The notes beneath the pieces are model-generated. The model did not search any database. It saw nothing but the letters and a program-made list of their open reading frames with translations, and was not told where the DNA came from. Of a DNA stretch of 64,000 nucleotides, positions 52,996 to 62,043 are shown one piece after another. Source of the stretch: Roseiarcus sp963709185 (GTDB lineage: Bacteria; Pseudomonadota; Alphaproteobacteria; Rhizobiales; Beijerinckiaceae); assembly GCA_963709185.1 (NCBI GenBank), contig CAVPVQ010000022.1, forward strand, positions 700,179 to 764,178. Reading direction: 5' to 3'. Position 1 is the first letter of the stretch, and every line of letters begins with the position of its first letter. Both the position numbers and the translations under genes were made by a program.

Positions 52996-54891
52996 GTGAG
53001 TACGGAGCGCGCGCAGGCGTCAGGGGCGGCCCCGGTTTTGAACGGGGCTGGGCTGCCGGGGCGATTGCGACCGTGGGGCGCGCTGCTGTTTGGCGCGGCG
53101 TGGCTTGCCGCGACGGCGTTCGTCGCCCGATCGGATCTCGGGGTGCAGAGCCTCGTCCTTGTCGCGGCGGTGTTCGGCGTCCTCGCCATCAGCCTCGATC
53201 TCGTCGCCGGAATGCTTGGACTTTACTCGTTGGGCCAAGGCGGCTTCTTTGCGATCGGCGCCTATCTCACGACGATCGTCGTCAACGATCTCGGGTGGAA
53301 CGTCTTCCTGATGCTGCTGATCGTCCTGGCGGTCACCGGCCTGGTCGGACTGGCCGTGGGCGCGATGTCGCTGCGGGTCAGCGGCCTCTATTTTGCGATC
53401 ACGACGTTCATTTTCACGCTGGTGCTGACCGTGCTGGCGACCGACCTGAAAATCACCGGCGGCTTGCAAGGCTTGCTCGGCCCGACATTTCCCGACTTTC
53501 CCGAAGGGATGGAGGGACTGGGGACGCCCGTTGCGTGGTGCGTGATGCTCGCCCTGCTGCTGTGCATGGCGGTGGTCTGGAACATCCGCAGGTCGCCGCT
53601 CTACCCCGTCTTGCTGTCGATCCGCGACGCCGAACGTTTCGCCGAAGCGGCGGGGGTGAGAACCGCGCTCATGAAGATCGGCGTCTTCGGTCTGTCCGCC
53701 GCGATGGCCGGCGGGGCCGGGTGGCTGTTTTCGTTCCTCGGGGTCGTTTCGCCGGGCCAGTTCGATTGGGCGGTTTCGCTGAACATCCTGGTGATGGTGC
53801 TGGTCGGCGGCATCAACACCACGCTCGGCCCGGTGATCGGGGCGACGTTCGTTTCGATGTTTCCCGCCATCGTCAACATCAATCCGTGGCTGCAGGAGAT
53901 GACTTACGGCGCGCTGTCGATCCTCGCGATCACCTTGCTGCCGGAGGGGGTGATTGGTCTCGTCAAGCGCGGGCTGGCGGCCCTCGTCGAGGGGCGATCG
54001 GCGCGGGGGCAGGCGGCCCACGCGGACCGGCGCGAAGAGCCGGGCCCTGGCGTATCGCCGGCCGGGGCGGCCAGCCTGTGGCGCACGGCGGAGCAGCGGT
54101 CGGGCGAGCCGCCGGCGAGCGCCGACGAGGTCATCGTCGAATGCCGCGGCATCGAGTTTCGCTACGGGGCGGGGCCAAGGGTGCTGCGCGACGTCGATCT
54201 GGCGGTGAGGCGCGGCCATATTCACGGCCTCATCGGCCCGAACGGCTCGGGAAAGAGCACGCTGGCCAATGTCATCGCCGGCCGCCTGCGGCCGATCGCC
54301 GGGACCACGCTGGTCAAGGGGCGAAGCGTCGACGGGGTTGCGCCCAGCGCGCGGGCGCGGCTCGGCATGCGCCGGACCTTCCAGGCGGCCGAGCTGGTGC
54401 GCGAGCTTACCGCCAGCCAGAACGTCATGGTCGGCCTGTTCGACCGGCTGCCGCGGATCGTCGAGCGCGCGGCGTTCTGGGCGGCGCTTCCCTCGGGTCG
54501 GCGCGACAGCACATGGATGCAGGGCCGGGCGAACACTGCGCTCGATCTGGTCGGCGCCGGCGACTGGAGCGAACGGAAAGTCGGCGACGTGCCGCACGGC
54601 ATCGAGCAACTGACCCAATTGGCGTCGGTCTGCGTCGCCGGTCCCGACATCATCATCCTCGACGAACCGGCGACCGGCCTTTCGGCGCGGGAGGTCGAAC
54701 ATCTCGCGCGCGTGCTCAGCCAGCTCAAGGCGCAGGGAATCACGATGATCATCATCGAGCACCAGACGCGATTCCTGTTCCCGATCTGCGACCGGGTGAC
54801 GGTGCTCAACGCCGGCGAGGTGATCCTGACCGGTTCGGCGGACGAGGTCCGCGCCCATCCCGTGGTTCGACAGGTGTATCTCGGCGAATGA
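52996..54891 (+). CDS. Fused branched-chain-type ABC permease and ATPase (LivM-LivG)
   Basis: A 631-residue fusion. Residues 1-325 are a LivM permease (LGLYSLGQGGFFAIGAYLT, LRVSGLYFAITTFIF). A Gly/Ala/Arg-rich linker (about 330-375) leads to a LivG ATPase. That has Walker A GPNGSGKS at 414-421, a variant signature VPHGIEQ at 532-538 in place of LSYG-Q, Walker B IIILDE at 552-557 and H589. GTG start at 52996 with GAGGA upstream; the stop overlaps livF by ATGA. Fusions of this kind are known in alphaproteobacteria and keep subunits stoichiometric. Confidence 0.92.
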   Translation: MSTERAQASGAAPVLNGAGLPGRLRPWGALLFGAAWLAATAFVARSDLGVQSLVLVAAVFGVLAISLDLVAGMLGLYSLGQGGFFAIGAYLTTIVVNDLGWNVFLMLLIVLAVTGLVGLAVGAMSLRVSGLYFAITTFIFTLVLTVLATDLKITGGLQGLLGPTFPDFPEGMEGLGTPVAWCVMLALLLCMAVVWNIRRSPLYPVLLSIRDAERFAEAAGVRTALMKIGVFGLSAAMAGGAGWLFSFLGVVSPGQFDWAVSLNILVMVLVGGINTTLGPVIGATFVSMFPAIVNINPWLQEMTYGALSILAITLLPEGVIGLVKRGLAALVEGRSARGQAAHADRREEPGPGVSPAGAASLWRTAEQRSGEPPASADEVIVECRGIEFRYGAGPRVLRDVDLAVRRGHIHGLIGPNGSGKSTLANVIAGRLRPIAGTTLVKGRSVDGVAPSARARLGMRRTFQAAELVRELTASQNVMVGLFDRLPRIVERAAFWAALPSGRRDSTWMQGRANTALDLVGAGDWSERKVGDVPHGIEQLTQLASVCVAGPDIIILDEPATGLSAREVEHLARVLSQLKAQGITMIIIEHQTRFLFPICDRVTVLNAGEVILTGSADEVRAHPVVRQVYLGE

Positions 54892-55616
54892 CCAGCCAGC
54901 AAAGCCCCGCGCTCGAAGTCTCGGCGCTGTTTGCCGGCTACGGGCGATTCGATGTGGTTCGCGACATCGCGCTGACCGTCGGCAAGGGCGAGGCGGTGGC
55001 GCTCCTCGGGCCCAACGGCGCCGGCAAGACCACCGTGCTCAAGGCGATCATGGGGCTGGTCAAGCAGCGGCGCGGCGCCATCCGCGTCGGGGGAAAGGAC
55101 ATCTCCACGCTGCCGCCCTATCGCATCGCCAGGGGCCTGGCGGCGATCGCCCCGGAAGGCCGGCGGCTCTTTCTCGAGCAGTCGGTGGAAGACAACCTGA
55201 TCCTCGGCGCCCTGCACCTGCGGCGGGATGGCCGCCGCGTCCAGGCGTTGCTGGCGTCGGTCTACGAACTATTCCCGGTGCTGCTCGAATTTCGGCGGCG
55301 GCTGTCTTCGTTCCTCAGCGGCGGCGAGCAGCAGATGGTCGCCATCGGGCGAATGCTGATGAGCGATCCGGAGGTCATGTTGCTCGACGAACCGTCGGTC
55401 GCGCTCTCGCCGGTGGCCGTCGACATTGTCGTGAAGGCGCTTCTCGAGCTGCGCCGACGGGGCGCTTCGCTGATGCTGGTCGAACAGCGCATCGACGTGG
55501 CGGTGCGCGTCTGCGACCGCCTCTACATCATGACCCATGGCGAGATCGTCGACGAAATGACGCCCGACACCGTCAGGCACGAAGGACTGGCGATCATCAA
55601 CAAATACCTGGGCTGA
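54888..55616 (+). CDS. Branched-chain-type ABC ATPase LivF
   Basis: A 242-residue ATPase with Walker A GPNGAGKT, FLSGGEQQMVAIGRMLM signature, and Walker B VMLLDEPS. The family N-terminal stretch LFAGYGRFDVVRDI and PEGRRLFLEQSVEDNL are also LivF-like. It is coupled to LivM-LivG by ATGA and ends the operon. The conventional signature here, unlike the variant in the LivG domain, suggests the two ATPase sites are not equivalent. Confidence 0.93.
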   Translation: MTSQQSPALEVSALFAGYGRFDVVRDIALTVGKGEAVALLGPNGAGKTTVLKAIMGLVKQRRGAIRVGGKDISTLPPYRIARGLAAIAPEGRRLFLEQSVEDNLILGALHLRRDGRRVQALLASVYELFPVLLEFRRRLSSFLSGGEQQMVAIGRMLMSDPEVMLLDEPSVALSPVAVDIVVKALLELRRRGASLMLVEQRIDVAVRVCDRLYIMTHGEIVDEMTPDTVRHEGLAIINKYLG

Positions 55617-55662
55617 GCGGACGACGCCCCGGCCGCGTCGCCGCCGGGCGCGGAGACTCGCG

Positions 55663-56445
55663 CTACCCGCCGGCCCCCGCGACGAACCCGCCGCCGTCGA
55701 TCACCACGGCCTGTCCGGTGATGAAAGAGGCGGCATCGGAGGAGAGGAACAGGACAAGCTGCGCGATCTCGGCGGGATCGCTGATGCGGCCCATCGGGAT
55801 CATCGGGAGCACGGTGTCCCTGGCGGCCTGCGCGCTGCCGAACATGTCGGTGAGCAGCGGCGTCATCACCGAGCCCGGCGCGATCGCGTTGACCCTGATG
55901 TTCTTGCGCGCCACTTCGAGCGCCACGGAATTGGTGAGGCCGATAACCCCCCACTTGCTCGCGCAATAGACGGCGGTGGTCGCAAAACCCATCACGCCGA
56001 ACAGCGACGAGGTGTTGACGATCGCGCCGCCGCCGCGGGCGATCATGTGCGGCACCTGATGCTTCAGCCCAAAGAATATTCCCTTGAGGTTTACATCGAT
56101 GAGCTGGTTGAAATCGGCCTCGTCCAGATCCTGGACCGGCGCGGTCTTGCCGGAAACGCCGGCGTTATTGAAGGCGATGTCGATCCGGCCGAACCGCTCG
56201 AAGGCCTTGGCGTGCAACATCGCCATGGCGTCGGCGTCGCGCACATCGACTTCGAGGAATTCGACGCCGACCTTGGTCGTCGCCTTGATTTCCTCCTTGA
56301 GGCTGGCGCCGTGCGCGGCGCCGATGCCCGCCACGAAGAGATTGGCGCCCGCCTTGGCGAAGGCGATGGCGGTCGCACGGCCGATGCCGGTGGTGCCGCC
56401 GATCAGGAGCACGCTCTTGCGCGAAAAATCATAGGTGACCTGCAT
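55663..56445 (-). CDS. SDR-family oxidoreductase
   Basis: A 260-residue short-chain dehydrogenase/reductase with the cofactor motif GGTTGIGRATA, NNAGVSG, catalytic Ser region NTSSLFGV and YCASKWG (Tyr and Lys). The ATG at 56445 follows AGGAGG. It is divergent from the sugar-type ABC operon across a 340-base gap that contains two palindromic sites, so it is probably coregulated with that operon and oxidises the imported sugar or polyol. Substrate is not known. Confidence 0.93.
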   Translation of the reverse strand: MQVTYDFSRKSVLLIGGTTGIGRATAIAFAKAGANLFVAGIGAAHGASLKEEIKATTKVGVEFLEVDVRDADAMAMLHAKAFERFGRIDIAFNNAGVSGKTAPVQDLDEADFNQLIDVNLKGIFFGLKHQVPHMIARGGGAIVNTSSLFGVMGFATTAVYCASKWGVIGLTNSVALEVARKNIRVNAIAPGSVMTPLLTDMFGSAQAARDTVLPMIPMGRISDPAEIAQLVLFLSSDAASFITGQAVVIDGGGFVAGAGG

Positions 56446-56584
56446 AGCCAAAATCCTCCTCCGCTCGGCGCGTCTGGCGCGGCTTGCGTCCCTGCCGATC
56501 CTGGGCAACGCGCCAGCCCGACGTTGTCCGTCGCGGCGAGGCATTTTGCCCGCGACGGGCGAAGAAGGGAAACGCCGCGCCTGC

Positions 56585-56594
56585 GCGAATTCGC
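56585..56594. promoter_or_regulatory. Palindromic site, probable operator half of a pair
   Basis: GCGAATTCGC is a perfect 10-base palindrome repeated 72 bases away in the same divergent gap, which suggests a repressor or activator bound at two places. Confidence 0.4.
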
Positions 56595-56653
56595 ATATGT
56601 CACGCCGGACTCATCTCTCTCAATGCCGGTCTGTTACGTTTGCGTTCTTGACG

Positions 56654-56669
56654 TTCGCGAATTCGCGAA
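56654..56669. promoter_or_regulatory. Perfect 16-base palindrome, probable operator
   Basis: TTCGCGAATTCGCGAA reads the same on both strands and contains the same core as the site at 56585. It lies 117 bases before the binding-protein ATG. No regulator gene is visible beside it. Confidence 0.5.
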
Positions 56670-56785
56670 ATTTCGTCGGGCGCTGCCTTCGACCAACGGC
56701 GATCGGGCCTCATCTGATTCTGGCCCATCGGGACTTGGCGAACGGCTCCGCGCGACAGAGATCCGGTCGATCAGGGGGGAACCAG

Positions 56786-57733
56786 ATGAAACGAATTTTC
56801 GTTGCCGCGCTGTCGATCCTTATGTCGGGGACCGTGCTGGCGGTCGCCGCCTCGACGGAAGCCGAGGCGAAGACTCTCGGGGTCGTGGCGCTGATCGCCA
56901 ACGACGCCCTCAATGTCGCGGTGATCGCCGGCGTGACCGAGGGCGCCAAGGCCGCGGGCTGGGACGTCAAGGTCGTCGACACGCAGGCGAGCGCCGATCA
57001 GGCGAATGCGGCGATGAGCACGTTTGCAGTGCAGAAGGTCGATGCGATCTTCGTGCTCGCATTCGCCAGCAGTTCGATCGGCTCCGGCATGGCGGCGGCG
57101 AACGCCGCGGGCATTCCGGTCGCCACCTGGGGCGGCGAGATCGTGCCCGGCATCGTCGTGACGACCAGCGGCCTGACGGTCGGCGAGGACTCGATCAAAT
57201 ACCTGCTCGGCAAGGTCGGCGACACCGCCGACATCCTGGCGATGACCTTCCATCCCGGCAAGCTGTGCATCGACCGCGGCGTCGCCTTCGACAATGGCGT
57301 GAAGGGCAAGACCGGCCTCAGCATCATCTACAACGAGGTGACCGTGCCGGGTCAGGTGCAGAACGGCAACGCCCTGGCTTCGCCGTGGCTGACCGCGCAC
57401 CCGGCCGGCGGCAAGAAGCCGCTCGCCATCTGGGCGTGCTGGGACGAACCGATGCAGGGCGCGGTGGCGGCGCTGCGGCAGGCTGCCCGGACGGATGTGA
57501 CAACGGTGGCGATCAACGGCAGCCCGCAGGCGTTGCAACTGGTCAAGGACGGCGACATGACGGCGACGGTCTGGCAGCCGGCCTACGCGGAGGGGAAGGC
57601 GGTGTTCCAGGCGATCCTCGACTCGATCAAGGCCGGCAAGTCGTGGACGCCCAAAGTGATCGAGATCCCCGGCGTCGTGGTGACCAAGGACAACGTCGAT
57701 AAATTCCTCGTCGACCACCCGAATGGCCTCTGA
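56786..57733 (+). CDS. Sugar-type ABC substrate-binding protein
   Basis: A 315-residue periplasmic binding protein of the ribose/xylitol class. The signal peptide is MKRIFVAALSILMSGTVLAV with cleavage near AAS-TEAEAK. The mature part has NDALNVAVIAGVTEGAKAAG and AMSTFAVQKVDAIFVL. Start at ATG 56786 behind GGGGGA. It overlaps the next gene by 11 bases. The ligand is unknown but the downstream genes suit a sugar or polyol. Confidence 0.9.
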   Translation: MKRIFVAALSILMSGTVLAVAASTEAEAKTLGVVALIANDALNVAVIAGVTEGAKAAGWDVKVVDTQASADQANAAMSTFAVQKVDAIFVLAFASSSIGSGMAAANAAGIPVATWGGEIVPGIVVTTSGLTVGEDSIKYLLGKVGDTADILAMTFHPGKLCIDRGVAFDNGVKGKTGLSIIYNEVTVPGQVQNGNALASPWLTAHPAGGKKPLAIWACWDEPMQGAVAALRQAARTDVTTVAINGSPQALQLVKDGDMTATVWQPAYAEGKAVFQAILDSIKAGKSWTPKVIEIPGVVVTKDNVDKFLVDHPNGL

Positions 57734-59312
57734 CGCCGTTGTTTCAGGCGCTGGTCCCGGGGAGCTGAGTGGAAGCAAAGCCCCAGGGGCGTGGATCAGG
57801 ATTTGTGGCCTCGGCAAGCAGTTCGCCGGCGAAATCGCGCTGCAGGACGTCAACATCGATATCGGGCGCGGCGAGGTGCATGGCCTCGTCGGCGCGAATG
57901 GCGCGGGAAAGTCGACGCTCATTCGGTGCCTCGCCGGCGTCACCGTTCCCGATCAAGGCAGAATCCTGATCGGCGGCGAGGAGCTTCGACCGGGATCGCC
58001 CCAGGCGTCCGAACGAGCGGGGCTCGCCTTCATCCACCAGGAGCTCAACCTGGTCTCCCATTTCAGCGCGCTCCAGAACATGCTGCTGGGCGCGCCGAAG
58101 GTCACGCGCCTCGGCTTGATCGACTGGAGGCGCTCGAGCCATGGCGCCCGGGCGGCGGCGGAAAAGGTCGGGATCAGGTTTCCGCTTGATACGATGGTTT
58201 CGGAACTGTCGGTCGCCGAACGATGGCTCGTGATGATCAGCAAGGCGCTGGTTCGCGAGGCGTCGGTGATCGCGATGGACGAGCCGACCGCGGCGCTGTC
58301 CGGCGCCGAAAGCGAGCAACTGTTCTCGATCGCGCGCGATCTGGCCGCCGGCGGCGTGGCGATTCTCTATGTCTCGCATCGGCTCGACGAGGTGCTGGGC
58401 CTCTGCGACCGCATCACCGTTTTTCGCGACGGGCGGGTTGTCGAGCGCGCCGCGCGCGGCGGCCTCGACAAGCGTGGGCTCATCCGCGCGATCGTCGGTC
58501 ATGACGTCAAGAGCGGCGAGGGGCGTCGCCGAAGCAAGGCGGATCGAACCGGCGCCCCGCTGTTCTCGGCGCGCGAGGTGACGCGCGCCAACGCGGTCAA
58601 GGCGGTCAGCTTTGACGTCTTCCGCGGCGAAATCCTCGCGCTGGGCGGGTTGGTCGGTTCCGGCCGCACCGAAGTCGCGCGACTGGCGTTTGGCGTCGAC
58701 CGCCTCGACAGCGGCCACTTCGAGATGGGCGGAAAGCGGCTGGCGATCGACAGCGAGACCGAGGCGGTGAAGCTTGGCATCGCGCTGGTGCCCGAGGAGC
58801 GCCGGTCGCAAGGCTTGATGCTCGATCACTCGGTGGCCTTCAACGTCAACATCGCTTCGCTAAGAGCGCTGCGGGCGGTCGCGGGGCTGCCGTTCCTGTC
58901 GTCGGCCAAGGCGCGCGGCCAGGCCGACCGCCTGATAAAGGCGCTCGGCATCAAGACGCCGAGCGGTTCCGCCAGGATCGCCGGACTGTCCGGCGGCAAC
59001 CAGCAAAAGGCGCTGATCGCCCGATGGCTCAGCCCGGACACCAGGGTCCTGATTCTTGACGAGCCCTCGCGCGGCGTCGATATCGGCGCCCGCGAGGAAA
59101 TCCACGAGGCCATTCGTGAGCTCGCCCGGTCGGGGGTGGCGGTCATCGTGATTTCGTCAGACGTCGAGGAGCTGGCGATCATCGCTGAACGGGTGGTGGT
59201 GCTCCGCGAGGGCCAGGTCGTCGGCGAACTCGTCGGCGACGAGATCAGCGAAGCGCGGATCGTGGAAATGAGCTATCTCGACAGAGCCGATCTGCAGGGA
59301 GAAAAGGCGTGA
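57723..59312 (+). CDS. Sugar-type ABC ATPase, duplicated domain (RbsA-like)
   Basis: A 529-residue double ATPase. The first domain has Walker A GANGAGKST, signature region LSVAERWLVMISKAL, and Walker B VIAMDEPT. The second has the usual degenerate P-loop GLVGSGRTE and a good LSGGNQQKALIARWL signature, as expected for RbsA/MglA proteins. It overlaps the binding-protein gene and is coupled to the permease by GTGA. Confidence 0.93.
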   Translation: MASDAVVSGAGPGELSGSKAPGAWIRICGLGKQFAGEIALQDVNIDIGRGEVHGLVGANGAGKSTLIRCLAGVTVPDQGRILIGGEELRPGSPQASERAGLAFIHQELNLVSHFSALQNMLLGAPKVTRLGLIDWRRSSHGARAAAEKVGIRFPLDTMVSELSVAERWLVMISKALVREASVIAMDEPTAALSGAESEQLFSIARDLAAGGVAILYVSHRLDEVLGLCDRITVFRDGRVVERAARGGLDKRGLIRAIVGHDVKSGEGRRRSKADRTGAPLFSAREVTRANAVKAVSFDVFRGEILALGGLVGSGRTEVARLAFGVDRLDSGHFEMGGKRLAIDSETEAVKLGIALVPEERRSQGLMLDHSVAFNVNIASLRALRAVAGLPFLSSAKARGQADRLIKALGIKTPSGSARIAGLSGGNQQKALIARWLSPDTRVLILDEPSRGVDIGAREEIHEAIRELARSGVAVIVISSDVEELAIIAERVVVLREGQVVGELVGDEISEARIVEMSYLDRADLQGEKA

Positions 59313-60322
59313 CGAGCGTACCCACCGCGGCGAGGCGCAGATCGCTCGAGCCCGGCTCGAACCGCCGCCGACGGGCGGCGCTGACCTTCCTTTCCCGCTA
59401 CGGCACGATCGTCGGGCTGCTCGCGATGATCTTCTTCTTCTCGATCAACGCGCCCGGAATATTTTTTTCGAGGGCGAATGCCCTCAACATCCTCAGTCAG
59501 GCGTCGCTCACCGCGATCATATCGGCCGGCCTCACCTTCACCCTGGTGGTCGGTGAATTCGATCTCAGCATCGGCAACGTCGCAAGCTTCGTCGGCCTGG
59601 TGGTCGCCGGCATGATGGCCAAGGAGGGCCTGTCGATCCCCCTCAGCATCGTCATCGCTCTTTTGGTCGGGGCGGCGATCGGTCTGGTCAACGGCGTTCT
59701 GGTGACCAAGGTCAGAATCAACGCGGTGATCGCCACGATCGGGGTCGGCACGATGCTGACCGGCATCGGCTTCTCCTACAGCGCCTTCCCGATCGCGGTC
59801 GGGATGCCGCGCGCCTTCACCGAGGTTTCGCTTGGGCGTGTAGTGTTCGGCCTGCCGAATCCGGTGTTCCTGATGCTGGCGGTCCTGGTTGTTCTGTGGA
59901 CGATCCTCAACAAGACCGATATCGGGCAGAAGATGCAGGCGGTGGGCAGCAATATCGAAGCGGCGCGGCTGTCCGGCATTCGCGTCGACCGCATCAAGAT
60001 GTTCGCCTTCGGCACCGCCGGGTTCTGCGCGGCGCTCACGGGAATCCTCTTGTCGTCGCTGCTCGGCAGCGGCACGCTGGCGGCGGCGGACGGCTATCTC
60101 CTCGACGCTTTCGCGGCGGCGTTTCTTGGTTCGGCGACCCTGCGCGAAGGGCAGTTTCACATCGCCGGCACCTTGGTCGGCGTGCTGATCCTCGCCGTGG
60201 GCTTCAACGGGCTGAGCATTTTCGGCGCGCCGACCTACTTTCAGCCGATCTTCAAGGGCGGCGTGTTGATCCTCGCGGTCGGGTTGTCGACCCTGGCGCG
60301 GAGATATGCGGCAAGCGCGTGA
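59309..60322 (+). CDS. Sugar-type ABC permease (RbsC-like)
   Basis: A 337-residue inner-membrane permease with about eight to ten helices. Family features are TLVVGEFDLSIGNVASF, GLVNGVLVTKVRINAVIAT and the loop AVGSNIEAARLSGIRVDRIK. The GTG start overlaps the ATPase stop by four bases. A basic N-terminal extension of about 25 residues precedes the first helix. Confidence 0.92.
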   Translation: MTSVPTAARRRSLEPGSNRRRRAALTFLSRYGTIVGLLAMIFFFSINAPGIFFSRANALNILSQASLTAIISAGLTFTLVVGEFDLSIGNVASFVGLVVAGMMAKEGLSIPLSIVIALLVGAAIGLVNGVLVTKVRINAVIATIGVGTMLTGIGFSYSAFPIAVGMPRAFTEVSLGRVVFGLPNPVFLMLAVLVVLWTILNKTDIGQKMQAVGSNIEAARLSGIRVDRIKMFAFGTAGFCAALTGILLSSLLGSGTLAAADGYLLDAFAAAFLGSATLREGQFHIAGTLVGVLILAVGFNGLSIFGAPTYFQPIFKGGVLILAVGLSTLARRYAASA

Positions 60323-60349
60323 TTTGCCGCCGGGCGCCGGGACAATGAC

Positions 60350-60883
60350 GTGAGCAGCATCCTGCGGCCGGAAATCGTATTTCGCCGGCTCGAGGAGGCG
60401 GACTTTCCGCTGCTCACCGCCTGGCTCGCCGAACTGCACGTGCGCCGCTTCTACCAGAAGAGGCCGATCACGCTCGAGGAAGTCGCGCGCGAATACGAAT
60501 CCCCCGTGCGGGGACAGGAGCCGACGATCTGCTCTCTCGCCGAGATCGGCGGCGCGCCGTTCGCCTATCTGCAATGCTATCGCAACGCCGACTATCCCGA
60601 ATGGGGCGATCTCATCGGCGCGGCGGATGGGATCAGCGTCGATCTGTTCATCGGCGATCCCGCCTGTCTTCGCCGGGGTCTCGGCCAGGCGGCGTTGAGC
60701 GAATATCTCAGGCAGGTGGCGTTCGCCGCCTACCCCGAGGAGCGATGCGCCTATATCGCCCATGAGCCGGGCAACGCGACGGCGTTGCGATGCTCGGAGG
60801 CGGTCGGCTTTCGCCGGCTGCGCATGTTCGCGGAAGACGGCGTGGAGACGGTGCTGATGAGGATGGACAAGCCGGGGGCGTGA
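60350..60883 (+). CDS. GNAT-family N-acetyltransferase
   Basis: A 177-residue acetyltransferase of the aminoglycoside 6'-acetyltransferase/RimJ-like group. It has FRRLEEADFPLLTAWLAEL near the N-terminus, VDLFIGDPACLRRGLGQAAL (acetyl-CoA site) and HEPGNATALRCSEAVGF. Starts at GTG 60350, 27 bases after the permease stop. It may only travel with the transporter operon; substrate cannot be told, and resistance should not be assumed. Confidence 0.88.
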   Translation: MSSILRPEIVFRRLEEADFPLLTAWLAELHVRRFYQKRPITLEEVAREYESPVRGQEPTICSLAEIGGAPFAYLQCYRNADYPEWGDLIGAADGISVDLFIGDPACLRRGLGQAALSEYLRQVAFAAYPEERCAYIAHEPGNATALRCSEAVGFRRLRMFAEDGVETVLMRMDKPGA

Positions 60884-60993
60884 GCGGCGCCGGAGCGACG
60901 CGATGCCGCCTTGACGCGCGCGGGCCGGCTGAGGCTCAATGCGCCGACAGAATATCGGCCGGGCGGAACGTTCGCCGGGCAGGGGAGGCATCG

Positions 60994-62027
60994 ATGGAAA
61001 TGCGTCGTTTCAAAACTCGCAACGGGACCGATCTGGCGTTTTCGGCGGTCGGCCTCGGCATGGGTCCGCTCGGCGACCTGTTCGATGTTCTCGATGAAAA
61101 GACCGCGATCGCCACGGTGGAGGAAGCCTACAAGAGCGGCGTTCGCACCTTCGATTCCTCGCCGCATTACGGCAATGGTCTTTCCGAAGCGCGCATGGGC
61201 GCCGGGCTTCGGCACATCCCGCGAGACGAGATCGTCGTCTCGACCAAGATCGGCCGCGTGATGGATCCGTTCCGGCGCCCGCCCGCGCCGCTTCCGGGCG
61301 CAGTTTCGCCGGGTTTCGCCGGCGGCTTCCCGCACGCGCCGCGTTTTGACTATTCCTACGACGGGACGATGCGCTCGGTCGAACATTCGCTGCTGCGCAC
61401 CGGCCTCAGCCGGTTCGACATCCTGCTGATTCACGATTGCGACCGATGGACGCACGGCGAGGCCGAAGCCGGCCCGCGGTTCAAGGAGGCGATGGAGGGC
61501 GCGTATCGCGCGCTCGACAAACTGCGCGGCGAAAAGACCGTGGCGGCGATCGGCTTCGGCATCAACGAGGCCGACACCTGCGTCAAGTTCGCCCGCGCCG
61601 GCGATTTCGACGTCGCGATGATGGCCGGGCGCTATTCGCTGCTGGTGCAGAGCGGTCTCGAGGAATTCCTGCCGCTCGCGCTCGAGAAGAAGATGGGCGT
61701 GATGCTGGCGGGCGTGTTCAATTCGGGAATTCTGGCGACCGGGGCGATTCCCGGCGCCCGTTTCGACTACGCGCCGGCGCCCGCCGGAGATCATGGACCG
61801 CGTGCGCAAGATCGAAGCGATCTGCGCGCGCGCACGGCACGTCGATCCGCCGCGCCGCGGTGCAGTTCGCGATGGCCCATCCCGCTGTCGTGTCGGTGGT
61901 GCTCGGCGCGGTGAAGCCGGCCGAAGCGGCGGCAAACGCCGCCGACGGCGAGCACAAGGCGCCGGCCGCGCTGTGGAGCGATTTGAAATCGGCGGGCCTG
62001 CTGGATCGCGACGCGCCCACCCCGTGA
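60994..62027 (+). pseudogene. Aldo/keto reductase (D-threo-aldose dehydrogenase-like) with two frameshifts
   Basis: Starts at ATG 60994 behind AGGGGAGG. The first frame reads well through FDSSPHYGNG (catalytic Tyr), STKIG (Lys) and LIHDCDRWTHG, ending in family sequence near 61780. Continuation then needs a shift at about 61786 to read EIMDRVRKIEAICAR, and a second at about 61826 to read HGTSIRRAAVQFAMAHPAV through to the stop at 62027. Both are explained by one extra base in GC-rich runs. The enzyme would oxidise an aldose, matching the sugar transporter upstream. Either a true pseudogene or sequencing errors. Confidence 0.82.
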
Positions 62028-62043
62028 GGCGCGCCCGGCGGTC

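Larger units (their letters stand above)
56446..56785. other. Divergent intergenic region of the sugar-type ABC locus
   Basis: No gene is visible. The stretch carries two copies of the palindrome GCGAATTCGC (56585-56594 and 56657-56666) centred 72 bases apart, the second inside the longer palindrome listed separately. Confidence 0.6.

Noticed and set aside
53073..55616. An 847-residue plus-strand frame spanning LivM-LivG and LivF
   Set aside because: Its end is the true LivF frame, but the rest reads the LivM-LivG gene out of frame; the real LivF starts at ATG 54888.
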